Numbered from the stretch's first letter, positions 8,009-17,624 are shown. The stretch is 64,000 nt of DNA from Anaerosolibacter carboniphilus (GCF_014205875.1 NZ_JACHEN010000002.1:2485-66484), one strand, 5' to 3'. Translations and numbers: made by a program. Notes: generated by a model not told the origin, from the letters alone.

Positions 8009-8112
8009 TTTTGTGCTATTTCATTATCCTAATATTCGATATTTTCCAGGACTTTCCTCCTAGTGCCTTTGGGTCTTAAGTCCTATCTTTCTGTTTTTTC
8101 TTAAATCAATAA

Positions 8113-8140
8113 GTATAGGCGAGACTAAAGTCCCGCCTAC
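8113..8140 (-). terminator. Terminator after the TelA-like gene
   Basis: GTAGGCGGGACTTTAGTCTCGCCTAT forms an 11-bp imperfect hairpin followed on the minus strand by TTATTGATTT. The U-tract is weak. Confidence 0.55.
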
Positions 8141-8188
8141 ATAAATTAGAAAATATTTTTTCCAAAAACCAACGCCTACAAGATGATT

Positions 8189-9256
8189 CTACATGGACAT
8201 CAGCTTATTCTTCAACGCTCTTTCAATATTTTGCAATTCAACTTCTGCTGCCTGGCGCTTGCTTCGACCTTCCTCTTGGACGTGAATGACCTCCTCAATA
8301 GTATGTAATAGATCCTCATGGACCTTCTTCAATGTTTCGATTTCTACAATACCTCGTTCGGATTCCCTGGCAACCCCAATGGTGCTATCCTTTAACATTT
8401 CAGAGTTCTTTATCAACATATCATTGGTAGTCTCTGTTACCTCCCGCTGAAGCTGCAATACTTTGCTTTGTCGGAGCAGCCCCAGGGCTATAATCATTTG
8501 GTTTTTCCATAGGGGAATGGTATTTAACACCGAACTTTGAATTTTTTCTACCATGACCTGATTGTTGTTCTGAATCAGTCGAATCTGGGGTGCTGTCTGG
8601 ATCGCAATGGTACGGCTAAGCTGTAGGTCGTGGATCTTCTTCTCAAAACGATTGGTCAGCTGTGCCATGTCATTGTACTGCTGTATATCAAAGGCATCAT
8701 TGGATTGCTCCCCTTTTTCCTTCAGCTTTGGCAGTACTTCCTCATATATTTCTCGGAGCTTTAGCTTTCCCGCTGCGATATATATATCTAGCTGTTGAAA
8801 ATATTCTCCATTTTTCTGATACAAATAGTCAAACATGATGATGTCTCTCATCAGTTGGTCCTTGGCATACTCCAGCTCATTGACGATGCTTTCTATATCT
8901 CCACTGAGCTTCTGATATTTGGCGATGAACTTCTCCACCTCATCTACAGCCGACCCTAAAAGGGGAATTCTTGATAGAAAACCCTTTCTTTTTGGAGTGA
9001 GACCGTCCACATTCAACTCTCTGATCTTGAACATAAGGTTCTTCATGATCTCGCCCACATAGCCCGCATCCTTGGCTCGAACTTCAGAAAGCATATTGTC
9101 AGCAAAGCTGGAGATATTCTTCTGAGCCTCTACGCCATACTGTAAAATAAAATGATTGTCCTGGACATTGATCGTCTCAGTAATTTCTTTAATTTTCGCC
9201 TGCTGCTCCGATGTATAATTTTGAATTTCTCCCACATGAACCAACTGATTTTCCAT
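8189..9256 (-). CDS. TelA / toxic anion resistance family protein
   Basis: 355 aa, the usual length for PF05816 (TelA). It is soluble, almost entirely helical and rich in long amphipathic helices, with the family segments GLTPKRKGFLSRIPLLGSAVDEVEKFIAKYQ and PLWKNQMIIALGLLRQ. TelA-like proteins were linked to tellurite and envelope-stress resistance and are often beside other stress genes; their biochemical role is not settled. Here the gene appears monocistronic between a histidine kinase and an SLH-anchored GH18 enzyme. GGGG lies about 9 nt before the ATG. Confidence 0.88.
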   Translation of the reverse strand: MENQLVHVGEIQNYTSEQQAKIKEITETINVQDNHFILQYGVEAQKNISSFADNMLSEVRAKDAGYVGEIMKNLMFKIRELNVDGLTPKRKGFLSRIPLLGSAVDEVEKFIAKYQKLSGDIESIVNELEYAKDQLMRDIIMFDYLYQKNGEYFQQLDIYIAAGKLKLREIYEEVLPKLKEKGEQSNDAFDIQQYNDMAQLTNRFEKKIHDLQLSRTIAIQTAPQIRLIQNNNQVMVEKIQSSVLNTIPLWKNQMIIALGLLRQSKVLQLQREVTETTNDMLIKNSEMLKDSTIGVARESERGIVEIETLKKVHEDLLHTIEEVIHVQEEGRSKRQAAEVELQNIERALKNKLMSM

Positions 9257-9354
9257 CTCCTATGGCCCCTTTCTATATCATACAGTCAATCTTCACATAT
9301 CAATTTGTTACATTATAGTTAAAATTTTCTATATTTTATTCTATCACAGTTCCC

Positions 9355-9398
9355 AAAAAATAATAAGCCTTCGGAAATTCTTCTTTCCTCTGGCTTAT
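9355..9398 (-). terminator. Terminator after the GH18-SLH gene
   Basis: ATAAGCC and GGCTTAT arms with inner partial pairing, followed by TATTTTTTGGG on the minus strand. Confidence 0.7.
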
Positions 9399-9407
9399 AT
9401 CCTATTC

Positions 9408-11015
9408 CTATTTTTCTACGTATTTGGCGATACGGTTCATCAACGATGCCATCTGGCCTCTGGTGATGGCCTCCTTGGGACGAAAGTTCCCATCAGGGTA
9501 ACCGCTAAATACATTATTCTTTGTCATTTTCATAATTGAAGAATACGACCAGCTGCTATCGATAACATCAGGAAACTTTTTTTCAGATTCCTTTGATGAT
9601 TCTGTTTCCACAATAACTTTGTCCAACATAGCTGCCATCTGTTCCCTGGTAACGGGCTCATCAGGCGCAAACTTTCCGTTGCCTACCCCTTGGATCAAAC
9701 CATATTGCTTGGCAGTCTCAATATCCTTCTTTGCCCAATGGCGATCAGACACATCCTGAAAACTGCTGGCACCTTCCACAGGCTGTAGTCCCATAACCCT
9801 TACCAAGGTTGACGCTGCCTGTGCCCTCGTTAGGGATGTGTTGGGTGAAAAGACTGTACTGGACATTCCCGTCATCCAACCTTTATTTTCTACGGATAAA
9901 ATATCTTCTTGGGCCCAGTGCCCTTGGATATCTGAAAAATACTTACCATTGAGCCATAAACCGTAATAATCCCAGGTGGTACCTGACTCATTACCCAGGC
10001 TCCAGCTTCCTGTACCTTTCAGTCCATATTTTTGTACCAATCGAAGCTTTGCCTTTATGGATGCTTCATTCTCATACCACACCGTGTAAGTACCCGGCGA
10101 CATTTCTTTTCCAAAGGCATATGCCTTTGGATCATTCGGCCCTATAGTGACCCTCGCCATGGGGGATTGGGCTTTCTGATCAAAAGTCACTTGACTGTTG
10201 TATTTACTGAGTAAATTATCTACGGTATTCAAACTGATTCCGTATCCCCCAAAGGACTCTCCATCCTTCCAATACCTTCCATAAAATGGAATACCAAGAA
10301 CGATTTTTTCCTTAGGTACATACTCCAACGCATATTGTATGGATTTCTCCACAAATCCTATACTAGCCACAGGATTCACAGGTCCCCCTGTATAGCTTTC
10401 GTCGTAGGACATCACCATCAAATAGTCACTGTACTGGGCAAGGGCAGCATAATCGTAGGATCCATGCCAACCTTTTTTCAACCGATTTGGGTTTGCTGCC
10501 ACTGCAACAGAGATGGACTTATGGGCAGGGAGTTTCCTTCTCAAATTTTTTACCAGACTTGTATAGTCATCCCGATCTTCTTCTGTGACATTCTCAATAT
10601 CCACATTGATACCATCCAGATCATACTTCTGAATAGCCTCTACAAGGTCTTCTATCAGCTTTTCTTGATTCTCCAGCGCTAGCCTTCCTACTTCTCTATC
10701 CCAATGATTACTCAAAAAAGGAACTACTTTGACTCCTTTTTTATGCATTTCCTTGATAAATGAAGAATCCACCGCCCCTGTAAGCTTCAAGTTTCCCTCT
10801 TCAGTGATATCGAAATAACTGGGTGAAACTTCTTGCAGCGTATTTTTCGTTTTCTCCACAAGCGATGTGTACGTGTTAATATTCCCACCATAAAGGTAGG
10901 CCATGTTCATCTTGTTTGACTTTGCCTCCACAGGCATCCCCACCATTAATGAAAATGCGATGGTGCATGCACTGCCCAGGGCGACAATCTTTTTAAAGGT
11001 TTTCTTTTGTTTCAT
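9408..11015 (-). CDS. GH18 glycoside hydrolase with three C-terminal SLH domains
   Basis: 535 aa from the ATG at 11015, 7 nt after AGGAGG; the ATG 6 nt upstream is too close to that site. A signal peptide (about 1-31, ...MPVEA) is followed by a GH18 barrel (about 35-350). The barrel has the catalytic motif DGINVDIE with the acid Glu near residue 141, plus MSYDE and GIPFYGR. Three SLH modules follow (about 365-535). GH18 proteins of the SleL/YaaH type cleave GlcNAc linkages in peptidoglycan or chitin-like polymers. SLH attachment points to a wall-remodelling enzyme held at the cell surface. No LysM domain is present, unlike many spore SleL proteins. Confidence 0.92.
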   Translation of the reverse strand: MKQKKTFKKIVALGSACTIAFSLMVGMPVEAKSNKMNMAYLYGGNINTYTSLVEKTKNTLQEVSPSYFDITEEGNLKLTGAVDSSFIKEMHKKGVKVVPFLSNHWDREVGRLALENQEKLIEDLVEAIQKYDLDGINVDIENVTEEDRDDYTSLVKNLRRKLPAHKSISVAVAANPNRLKKGWHGSYDYAALAQYSDYLMVMSYDESYTGGPVNPVASIGFVEKSIQYALEYVPKEKIVLGIPFYGRYWKDGESFGGYGISLNTVDNLLSKYNSQVTFDQKAQSPMARVTIGPNDPKAYAFGKEMSPGTYTVWYENEASIKAKLRLVQKYGLKGTGSWSLGNESGTTWDYYGLWLNGKYFSDIQGHWAQEDILSVENKGWMTGMSSTVFSPNTSLTRAQAASTLVRVMGLQPVEGASSFQDVSDRHWAKKDIETAKQYGLIQGVGNGKFAPDEPVTREQMAAMLDKVIVETESSKESEKKFPDVIDSSWSYSSIMKMTKNNVFSGYPDGNFRPKEAITRGQMASLMNRIAKYVEK

Positions 11016-11155
11016 GGACATTCCTCCTGTATATACCTTAATACATGGGGGGATGTAAAAGCAATCTGTAAATTATGTAAACCACTCAAAGGGTCAAAAA
11101 ATCAAAAGATCAAAAGACTTAAAAATTGTAATAATAAGTCTAATGATCTCAGTCT

Positions 11156-11533
11156 CTATCTTCTTTCAAAGCCATGATATCGGGTACCTTGGAAGGTCAA
11201 TCTTCCATAATCTCCCTCGGCCAGCATTCCATATTCTGTGGCAGATACGTGGAACTCCATACGATCACCACTCTCCACTTCAAAGGTGACATAATAGCTT
11301 GTGCTGCTGGAAGAAGACATATGATTATTATGATTATGGGTATGCCTTGATGTATGGGCTCTTTTCGTAACGACTTTTGCCTCTACTGTCAACACAGGCT
11401 GCTTGTTGTTGTGACTCCACTCCTTTATTCCCCGGACTATAGCGAACAGAATCATTCCAAATACAAATAGAAAAAATATTGGCCCTATAATCGACATAAA
11501 GGAAAACATATCAAATGGATCTGGATTAAACAT
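11156..11533 (-). CDS. DUF2500 family membrane-anchored protein
   Basis: 125 aa. One N-terminal membrane helix (about 12-34) is followed by a small beta domain with the DUF2500 pattern: VEAKVVTKR, a His/Ser-rich loop (about 67-83), SYYVTFEVESGDRMEFHV, and a closing GRLTFQGTRYHGFER. Function of the family is unknown. It stands alone, divergent from the following plus-strand SLH gene. Confidence 0.8.
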   Translation of the reverse strand: MFNPDPFDMFSFMSIIGPIFFLFVFGMILFAIVRGIKEWSHNNKQPVLTVEAKVVTKRAHTSRHTHNHNNHMSSSSSTSYYVTFEVESGDRMEFHVSATEYGMLAEGDYGRLTFQGTRYHGFERR

Positions 11534-11738
11534 TTTATCCCTCCTTACACCAATATATTCGAAATCTTATCTTAAATCCCCTTTATTCCTTTCAATTTGT
11601 CATACTTTCTTAATATTAATATTTCCTTTTAAGGTAATCACATAAGAGACGTATTGATATTCTTCCCCACTCTCATTCATTGGTGAAACAAGGATTCTTT
11701 TCACCATAGGTCCTTTTTCCCATTGTGCCATTTTTTAG

Positions 11739-11767
11739 TTCTCAATTTATAGGAAGAGGGATATAAT
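11739..11767 (+). promoter_or_regulatory. Sigma-A type promoter for the SLH/DUF6612-like gene
   Basis: TTCTCA (11739-11744), 17-bp spacer, TATAAT (11762-11767), 45 bp before the ATG. Confidence 0.6.
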
Positions 11768-11812
11768 GGAAAGTGATTAAATAAATCACAGTTACTCATT
11801 GGAGGGGAAATT

Positions 11813-13159
11813 ATGTACAAAAAACTTACAGCTTTACTGTTGGCAGCTTTACTCATCTTGGCGCTGCCATTGTCTGTCATGGCTCAAGGGGATAACCAAG
11901 CAATGGGCCGTTTAAACTTTCTCAAGGAGATTCTTCAGATTACCCATGTGGAGCTTCTTCAAAATCCAACTTCTTCTTTTTCAGATATAACAAACCCTAC
12001 GGATATTGCCTATACAGAAACCGCCTATAAAAATGGTATCATGTCTGGAATCAATGGCCGCTTTGAGCCAGAAACTCCTATCACGAAGGAACAGGCCGTT
12101 ATTGTGATGGTTCGTGCATTGGGAGGACAAGGAAAAGTAAATGCACTAACATCTGAAACCATCCAAAATACGCTGATTTTTACCGATAGCAGTGCAATTT
12201 CTTCTTGGGCTCGCCCATACGTTGCCTATGCCGTATCCCAAGGGCTCATTCAAAAGACAGCTGATGCCTTTTATCCAAAAGAGCCACTATCTCAAGATGA
12301 AGCAGAAAAAATGTTGGAGAACTTAAAATCTTTATACACCTCAACCTATACACGGGATGGATTCAATGCATTTCAATTGTTAGACGCTTCCAGTAACAAA
12401 ATCAATAGTTTGTCTACCTATAAGTATGGTGGCGTCATGGATATGGAAGTAAAGACAACGGCTCCAGGTCAGGACCCGCAAACTATGAAAATGTCTATAA
12501 AAATCGAAGGTGCTTTTGAAAAACCTCAAAAGTCCTACGCAAAATCTACCGTAGTTCTATTGGATACTGCTGTTACTGAACAGAGTTCTGAGGTCTACAC
12601 AGATGGTCAAAACATGTTTATACGCATGCCAGACAGTGATAAGTGGACAAAAATAGATATTCAACCTTTATTACAACAAATTCAAAGTCTTACAGGCAAC
12701 ATGAATATGAACAAAGTGGGCTTTTCTCAGCAGCAAATGGAGCTCTTGGGTATGTACGCAAGCTATGATCCTGATGCTGTCGTAAATGGAAAAAACCATT
12801 ATGTCATTGACATCACCGTTGATAAGGATGCCTTCAAAAAGATGCTTACAGGGGTTATGCAGACGACCTTTGAACTAATGCCTCAAGAAACTAGCGATTC
12901 TACGGCTCAGCCTAGCAAAGAAGAAATGAGTCAGGTGCTGCAAACCTTGTTGGATAGCATGGATATCACTGTAACCTATAAATACTATATTGATCCTGAA
13001 ACCAAGCTATTTAAAAATATGAAGATAATTGAAAATATTACCATGAAGCAAGGAGATATTCATAGTATTACCACTGCTCAAGGTACATTCCGATATTATG
13101 ATTTTGATAAAGCTGTGGAATTCCCTGTCATTACACCTGAAAATATCATTGCCCAATAA
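11813..13159 (+). CDS. SLH protein with LolA/DUF6612-like lipid-binding-type domain
   Basis: 448 aa. A signal peptide (1-24, LPLSVMA) is followed by two SLH modules (about 55-105 and 120-175) and a larger C-terminal domain (about 180-445). That domain resembles the DUF6612/LolA-LppX fold: repeated long beta strands, and segments such as GQNMFIRMPDSDKWTKIDI and YKYYIDPETKLFKNMKI. Such domains are thought to bind hydrophobic ligands or sense envelope status; ligand unknown. The SLH modules are N-terminal here, opposite to the other two SLH proteins in the window. GGAGGGG precedes the ATG. The assignment of the C-terminal fold rests on pattern only. Confidence 0.82.
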   Translation: MYKKLTALLLAALLILALPLSVMAQGDNQAMGRLNFLKEILQITHVELLQNPTSSFSDITNPTDIAYTETAYKNGIMSGINGRFEPETPITKEQAVIVMVRALGGQGKVNALTSETIQNTLIFTDSSAISSWARPYVAYAVSQGLIQKTADAFYPKEPLSQDEAEKMLENLKSLYTSTYTRDGFNAFQLLDASSNKINSLSTYKYGGVMDMEVKTTAPGQDPQTMKMSIKIEGAFEKPQKSYAKSTVVLLDTAVTEQSSEVYTDGQNMFIRMPDSDKWTKIDIQPLLQQIQSLTGNMNMNKVGFSQQQMELLGMYASYDPDAVVNGKNHYVIDITVDKDAFKKMLTGVMQTTFELMPQETSDSTAQPSKEEMSQVLQTLLDSMDITVTYKYYIDPETKLFKNMKIIENITMKQGDIHSITTAQGTFRYYDFDKAVEFPVITPENIIAQ

Positions 13160-13163
13160 TTTA

Positions 13164-13206
13164 AACTGGCTTCCATATGTTGATCATGTGGAAGCCAGTT
13201 TTTTAT
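13164..13206 (+). terminator. Terminator after the SLH/DUF6612-like gene
   Basis: AACTGGCTTCCA and TGGAAGCCAGTT arms followed by TTTTTTA. Confidence 0.9.
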
Positions 13207-13210
13207 AATG

Positions 13211-13516
13211 TTATTGTTTATTTCGTCCCATCCTTTTCCTATTTCTTATAGGGATTAGAAAATCAATCACTAAACCTGTAGCAGTGGCTGATAAGAATCC
13301 TACCATCATCATAACTCCAATGATGGCTCTTGCTAAATCTTGAAAGCCCTCAGCCGGCATTCGTCCCACTCCGTAGAAATTATAGATCCCCCATAGGAAA
13401 GCGAACATAGCCGGAATATATTTGATATATTTATTCTTAAAGAATCGATGTAGAAAATAGGTGATACCGGAAAAAATCATTAAAATGATCATTAAGATTC
13501 CAATAAGTCTAAGCAT
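13211..13516 (-). CDS. Small multi-pass membrane protein, unknown function
   Basis: 101 aa from the ATG at 13516, 10 nt after AGGAGG; the frame stays open further upstream but without a ribosome binding site. Three hydrophobic segments (about 3-21, 35-50 and 63-85) and a basic C-terminal tail (IRNRKRMGRNKQ). I recognise no family. Confidence 0.62.
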   Translation of the reverse strand: MLRLIGILMIILMIFSGITYFLHRFFKNKYIKYIPAMFAFLWGIYNFYGVGRMPAEGFQDLARAIIGVMMMVGFLSATATGLVIDFLIPIRNRKRMGRNKQ

Positions 13517-13690
13517 CCTTATGCATCCTCCTTTACAAAAGCCGTAAGCCCCATGTTCTTTTTTTGTATTCTCTATATATAAGACGACATCGCCACATAA
13601 TAGTTCCACGATTTTAATATTACCAATGAAGGTTTAAAGCAAAACATTGCGAATATATATATAATAAATCCGTTGATAGGGGTGAAATTT

Positions 13691-14059
13691 ATGGCATATA
13701 AGAGAGATGTATATTACGATCGTAGAAAAGGTCCTGACTTATGGGTAAGGCTGGTGAACTGGCTGGGTCTCTTGGCCTGGGGAATTATGTTTTTTATCAT
13801 TGCCATTACAGACCGAGCCAAACCTCCTATGGAAACTTTTTTTGATAGATTGTTTAAGGTTAAAGTCCGCCAGACCTGGGACATTGGCCTGCTTCAATAT
13901 GCTTTTTATCTCATGATCGCCCTTTGCGTACTTTGTGTCATTGGATTACTCATTAATTCAAGGAGACATCGCAGAAAAACTGACAAGTACAATATATCCT
14001 TGCTTTTGATGATGGGCCTAGGAATTTTCAGCATCATCATGTATTTCGCAAACTTTTAA
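13691..14059 (+). CDS. Small three-helix membrane protein, unknown function
   Basis: 122 aa from the ATG at 13691, preceded by AGGGGTG; the upstream TTG lacks a site. Basic N-terminus (AYKRDVYYDRRKGPD), then membrane helices at about 22-41, 70-88 and 103-119 with an Arg/Lys-rich loop (NSRRHRRKTDK) between the last two. No family recognised. Divergent from the preceding small membrane gene. Confidence 0.65.
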   Translation: MAYKRDVYYDRRKGPDLWVRLVNWLGLLAWGIMFFIIAITDRAKPPMETFFDRLFKVKVRQTWDIGLLQYAFYLMIALCVLCVIGLLINSRRHRRKTDKYNISLLLMMGLGIFSIIMYFANF

Positions 14060-14164
14060 AATCGCCCTTATACTTTCCGATTCTCTTGAATATCTACTTT
14101 CACTAATTTATTGTGATTCATACATATATGGGGGATAGTCCTTTTTAACTGATGCCTACTGAAT

Positions 14165-15064
14165 TTATTGTATTGTTAAAAAACTTCTCATCTTTTCAAA
14201 AATTTGAGATGTAGTAACATTCTTTAATCCACCCACTAGCAGCGCAAAGTTTTCGGCGAGAATTTCCTCTACTTGATTGAAGCGCTCCATATCTTCTCCT
14301 ACCTGCTCCAGAAGCCCTGACACATCTTCCAAATTTAAAATCAGTGGGTTCTCCTCCCTACACTGTACTTTCCATTCTCCCTGCTGTTCTTCCAACACAG
14401 CCAGCTTCATGGCAATACTATGGAATATATCCTCTTTCGCATTAATATTTTCGTAGCTTTCTTTCAGCAAAACAATGGGAACCACCTGAGCCTTCGCACC
14501 TTCCACGAATACCTCAATATAATTGTCATACAGAGGCGCATCTGGATTGGTAAGTATCCTTGATTCCAGTAATTTAGGAAAAGAAATCTCAGAAATAATT
14601 GTAAAGCCTAACATCTTATACAATTGTTCTCGAAGAGCAGGTCGCTTCCTTGATATGATATGAAACAACTCATGGGCTAAGAGCCTTACCAGTTTCTCTC
14701 CGCCGTAGTTTTTAAGCTTCTTTTCTGGCAAAATAATGCCGTTGGCTCTTGTATAGGCACTGTTCCATTCTTCTCTACCATCGGTTTTCACCAATAAAAT
14801 ATTCTCATGAAAATCTATTTCCAACTGGTCTAGCCGTTTTATCAGATCCGAGGAGCCCTTCTTCAACTTCTCCATTTCCTCTTGCGTCCAAGGCATTACA
14901 GAGGCTTTCAAGAAAGCACCAAACGCCGATTCCGGCACATATGTATTCGCCTGCATTTTCAACGATCGCTCGAAGGGCCTCATTACCCTTAAATAATCAT
15001 CTCTTTGAACAAGAATTTCCTGTCCCTCTTTCATGCTGGCAAAAGTAAAGGTTAATGAACTCAT
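14165..15064 (-). CDS. Putative zincin metallopeptidase (HELFH), cytoplasmic
   Basis: 299 aa without a signal peptide or membrane helix. It contains a HExxH motif, His131-Glu132-x-x-His135 (LLAHELFHIISRK), and a later EEILAENFALLVGG whose first or second Glu is a plausible third zinc ligand. This arrangement fits the gluzincin clan, but I cannot name the family. GGGGGGG lies about 8 nt before the ATG. It is followed on the same strand by nothing obviously related; the VOC gene 30 bp upstream may share its transcript. Confidence 0.68.
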   Translation of the reverse strand: MSSLTFTFASMKEGQEILVQRDDYLRVMRPFERSLKMQANTYVPESAFGAFLKASVMPWTQEEMEKLKKGSSDLIKRLDQLEIDFHENILLVKTDGREEWNSAYTRANGIILPEKKLKNYGGEKLVRLLAHELFHIISRKRPALREQLYKMLGFTIISEISFPKLLESRILTNPDAPLYDNYIEVFVEGAKAQVVPIVLLKESYENINAKEDIFHSIAMKLAVLEEQQGEWKVQCREENPLILNLEDVSGLLEQVGEDMERFNQVEEILAENFALLVGGLKNVTTSQIFEKMRSFLTIQ

Positions 15065-15093
15065 TGCCCTGCCCCCCCTTTAGTAGAATATAC

Positions 15094-15468
15094 TTACTTC
15101 ACTCTTTCCATCAATTCAATCCGCTCTCCATTAGGTCCTTGAATGAACATTACCTTATACGCCATGACCTCCTTGACAGTATCCATTGTAAAAATAACAT
15201 TCAACCCTTTTAACCTGCAAATCTCTTTTTCGATATCATCTACAAAAAATGCAATATGGTCTACTGGTCCTGCAGTCCGCTCCTCGTAGTCTTCCATCTT
15301 GGATTCTAACAATTCAATCTCTGTATCTCCTATTTTATAAAATGCAAATTTAAAACGTTCATTTTCATCATCCCGTGCATGCTGTAAACCTAGTACTTCT
15401 CCATAAAACTTTTTGGATTCAATAATATCCTTTACGCGGATGGATCCATGGGCTAAACTTAAAAACAT
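15094..15468 (-). CDS. VOC (glyoxalase/dioxygenase) superfamily protein
   Basis: 124 aa, one pair of beta-alpha-beta3 modules. The metal-ligand positions are filled: His7 (AHGSIRVKD), Glu in DTEIELLE, His in PVDHIAFFV and Glu in ERIELME. That is the pattern of lactoylglutathione lyase-like VOC enzymes. Substrate cannot be told from sequence. AGGGG precedes the ATG. Confidence 0.85.
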   Translation of the reverse strand: MFLSLAHGSIRVKDIIESKKFYGEVLGLQHARDDENERFKFAFYKIGDTEIELLESKMEDYEERTAGPVDHIAFFVDDIEKEICRLKGLNVIFTMDTVKEVMAYKVMFIQGPNGERIELMERVK

Positions 15469-15777
15469 TTTTATTCCCCTTTCTTCTTAAAAGACTTTAT
15501 TCCATAGGTTTATCATACTGTTTTTTCTTCTAGAATGGAAGTCTATTCCATCCTTATCCTCTCATAAATCTTTATTCGTTTATTTTACATCCTCTGATGT
15601 TCATGAATGAATGATGGCGTAATAGATAAAGACTACAAATCGTAGGGGCGTGCATTGCACGTCTGTTTTGGTTGGCAATAACCCATCATTGACGCCCGAT
15701 GGGCACCTCTACGGAAACATCTATGTCGCATTCACTATTATGATACAATAAATTCCATATCACATTATAGATTTCTG
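15469..15777. other. Intergenic region with a short inverted-repeat element
   Basis: No gene seen. It holds the inverted repeat described at 15641-15713 and otherwise AT-rich sequence. Confidence 0.6.
15641..15713. repeat. MITE/REP-like inverted repeat
   Basis: CGTAGGGGCGTGCATTGCACGTC (15641-15663) is an imperfect inverted copy of 15691-15713, whose complement reads CGTAGAGGTGCCCATCGGGCGTC; 16 of 23 positions match. Each arm is also internally palindromic. This is typical of short non-coding elements scattered in clostridial genomes. Only one copy is seen here. Confidence 0.6.
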
Positions 15778-16716
15778 CTATTTCACAACACCATCAATAT
15801 TCTCTATATATCCTCTTATCCTATCCTCCATATTATCTATTCCATCATACCAAGGCAGCTCTAGATTAGGTGCATTTGAGAAATATTTGGCCTTTAAAAT
15901 CAACTCTGGGCGATACTCATAGTGAAGAATATCAAAATGTCCCCATTTGCCCCCCCATACAAAACCATGATTTTCAAATATCTGAACAACCTCTCTAGGA
16001 TACATGGCCAGACGCTTTTGTCCCTCTTCCCTAGAAACCCACTTCCAATAATCCCGATTATCCCGTTTCAGGTCAATGGCTGTGCCAAAGGCATGGGGAC
16101 TCAGTTGATTGGTTCCCGCAATGACACGGTAATTGTATGTTCCATTCACCGGAAAAACAAAGGGATAGATAGCAGGTTTCCTTTGAGCCAAAGCAGCGAC
16201 TTCTTTCATAGCTGCTGCCAGGGAATCTGCTGCACCATTGTTTTTATTGAAGGAACAAGTCTTCCCTCCCATAGGGACACCTTTTAGATTCTTTTCTATC
16301 TGTTCCTTGGTACCACCATACACTTCCTTTAGAAAACCATATACCCTAACCCGTCCCGGATCATAATTCTCTTCCATCAAGTTTTGAATATCCGTTAGGG
16401 GATACATCTGCTCCATCCCATCCTGTAGATCTGCGTTGTTTAACTTTCCTTCGAAGCTCTTTGGCTTTTTATCATCGTATAAAATCCGCTTTCCTGATTT
16501 CATCACCATATATACAAAGCGATCTTCCCCCATTTCCACGCCTGTAATATCTTGAGGATATGCCATCATCAAACAAAGTAAATCTCTTTTCATCATTACA
16601 TCATAAGCTGTTGCCTTCGGCGCATCTGTTGCCCTACTCTCCAGAGATTGTTTTTCTACACACCCACCTGCAAACAACAAAGCCAGGAGAATGATCCCAA
16701 TGGTTTTCTTCTTCAT
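15778..16716 (-). CDS. M15-family D-Ala-D-Ala carboxypeptidase/endopeptidase lipoprotein
   Basis: 312 aa. A lipoprotein signal with lipobox FAGGC (Cys19) precedes an unassigned region (about 30-180). The C-terminal M15 catalytic domain has the SPHAFGTAID motif (His208 and Asp215 as zinc ligands) and FDILHYEYRPEL (Asp262, His265). M15 enzymes trim peptidoglycan stem peptides. Lipid anchoring would hold it outside the membrane. AAGGGATG lies before the ATG. It appears monocistronic. Confidence 0.87.
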   Translation of the reverse strand: MKKKTIGIILLALLFAGGCVEKQSLESRATDAPKATAYDVMMKRDLLCLMMAYPQDITGVEMGEDRFVYMVMKSGKRILYDDKKPKSFEGKLNNADLQDGMEQMYPLTDIQNLMEENYDPGRVRVYGFLKEVYGGTKEQIEKNLKGVPMGGKTCSFNKNNGAADSLAAAMKEVAALAQRKPAIYPFVFPVNGTYNYRVIAGTNQLSPHAFGTAIDLKRDNRDYWKWVSREEGQKRLAMYPREVVQIFENHGFVWGGKWGHFDILHYEYRPELILKAKYFSNAPNLELPWYDGIDNMEDRIRGYIENIDGVVK

Positions 16717-16837
16717 ATAGTCTTCATCCCTTCTATAACTTCGTCTCCTATAGTATTCTCTTTTTTTCCTTTCTTACTTCTTTTCCTCCACGATAATTTT
16801 GAGATAACTTTATAAATAAATTCTAAAAAAGTTTATT

Positions 16838-16856
16838 GATAATGATTATTATTATC
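16838..16856 (+). promoter_or_regulatory. Fur box upstream of sodA
   Basis: GATAATGATTATTATTATC matches the classical 19-bp Fur consensus (GATAATGATAATCATTATC) at 16 of 19 positions and lies 74 bp before the sodA start. This suggests iron-dependent (Fur) control; a PerR reading is less good. Confidence 0.7.
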
Positions 16857-16929
16857 TTTATCTGGGTAAGTATGTCTTAGATAAATAAGATCGGTTTGAT
16901 ACAAAACCATCCATAAGGAGGAAATAACT

Positions 16930-17541
16930 ATGAAATATGAATTACCCCAACTAAAATACCATTATGATGCTTTGGAGCCTCATATCGATGCCGCTACTAT
17001 GGAGATTCACCATACACGACACCATGCAGCATATACCAATAATTTAAATGCTGCTTTGGAAGATCATGAAGCGCTGTCCAATATGGATATCGAAACCTTA
17101 CTCCAATCCCTAGACCAAGTGCCAGAAAGTATTTACTGGGCTGTTCGAAATAATGGCGGCGGCTATTACAACCATTCACTCTTTTGGAATATTATGAGCC
17201 CTCAAGGCGGTGGAGAACCTAATGGTCAGCTTGGCGCAGATATCCAGAAGACCTTCGGCAGCTTTGAAAAATTCAAAGAACTTTTCAACAAGGCTGCTGC
17301 AACAAGATTTGGCAGTGGCTGGGCTTGGCTTATCCTCAATAAAGATCATGAACTCGAGGTAGTTTCCACAGCCAATCAAGATAGCCCTATCATGGAGGGC
17401 AACAAAGTACTATTGGGTCTCGACGTTTGGGAGCATGCCTATTACCTCAAATATCAAAACAAAAGACCCGATTACATCAATGCTTGGTGGAATGTAGTGG
17501 ACTGGGATTATATTGAAGAGAGATACAATTCATTTAGATAA
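16930..17541 (+). CDS. sodA: Superoxide dismutase, Mn/Fe family
   Basis: 203 aa, the family's normal length. Metal ligands His27, His82, Asp165 and His169 are all present ([23 protein letters not shown]). The GGGYYNH and NQDSP signatures favour Mn or cambialistic use over Fe. It converts superoxide to peroxide and oxygen in the cytoplasm. AGGAGG precedes the ATG. It is monocistronic, with its own terminator and an upstream Fur box. Confidence 0.96.
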   Translation: MKYELPQLKYHYDALEPHIDAATMEIHHTRHHAAYTNNLNAALEDHEALSNMDIETLLQSLDQVPESIYWAVRNNGGGYYNHSLFWNIMSPQGGGEPNGQLGADIQKTFGSFEKFKELFNKAAATRFGSGWAWLILNKDHELEVVSTANQDSPIMEGNKVLLGLDVWEHAYYLKYQNKRPDYINAWWNVVDWDYIEERYNSFR

Positions 17542-17560
17542 ATCTCCCCATAATAAATAT

Positions 17561-17600
17561 AAGGCCCGAAAATAGTTACAGCTATCTTCGGGCCTTTTTC
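17561..17600 (+). terminator. Terminator of sodA (possibly bidirectional)
   Basis: AAGGCCCGAA pairs with TTCGGGCCTT, followed by TTTTTC on the plus strand. The convergent ABC permease ends 25 bp further on and could use the same hairpin. Confidence 0.9.
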
Positions 17601-17624
17601 TTGCTACTATTTATCTATAGTTTT

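Noticed and set aside
9408..11015. Spore cortex-lytic SleL
   Set aside because: No LysM domains; three SLH modules point to the vegetative surface.
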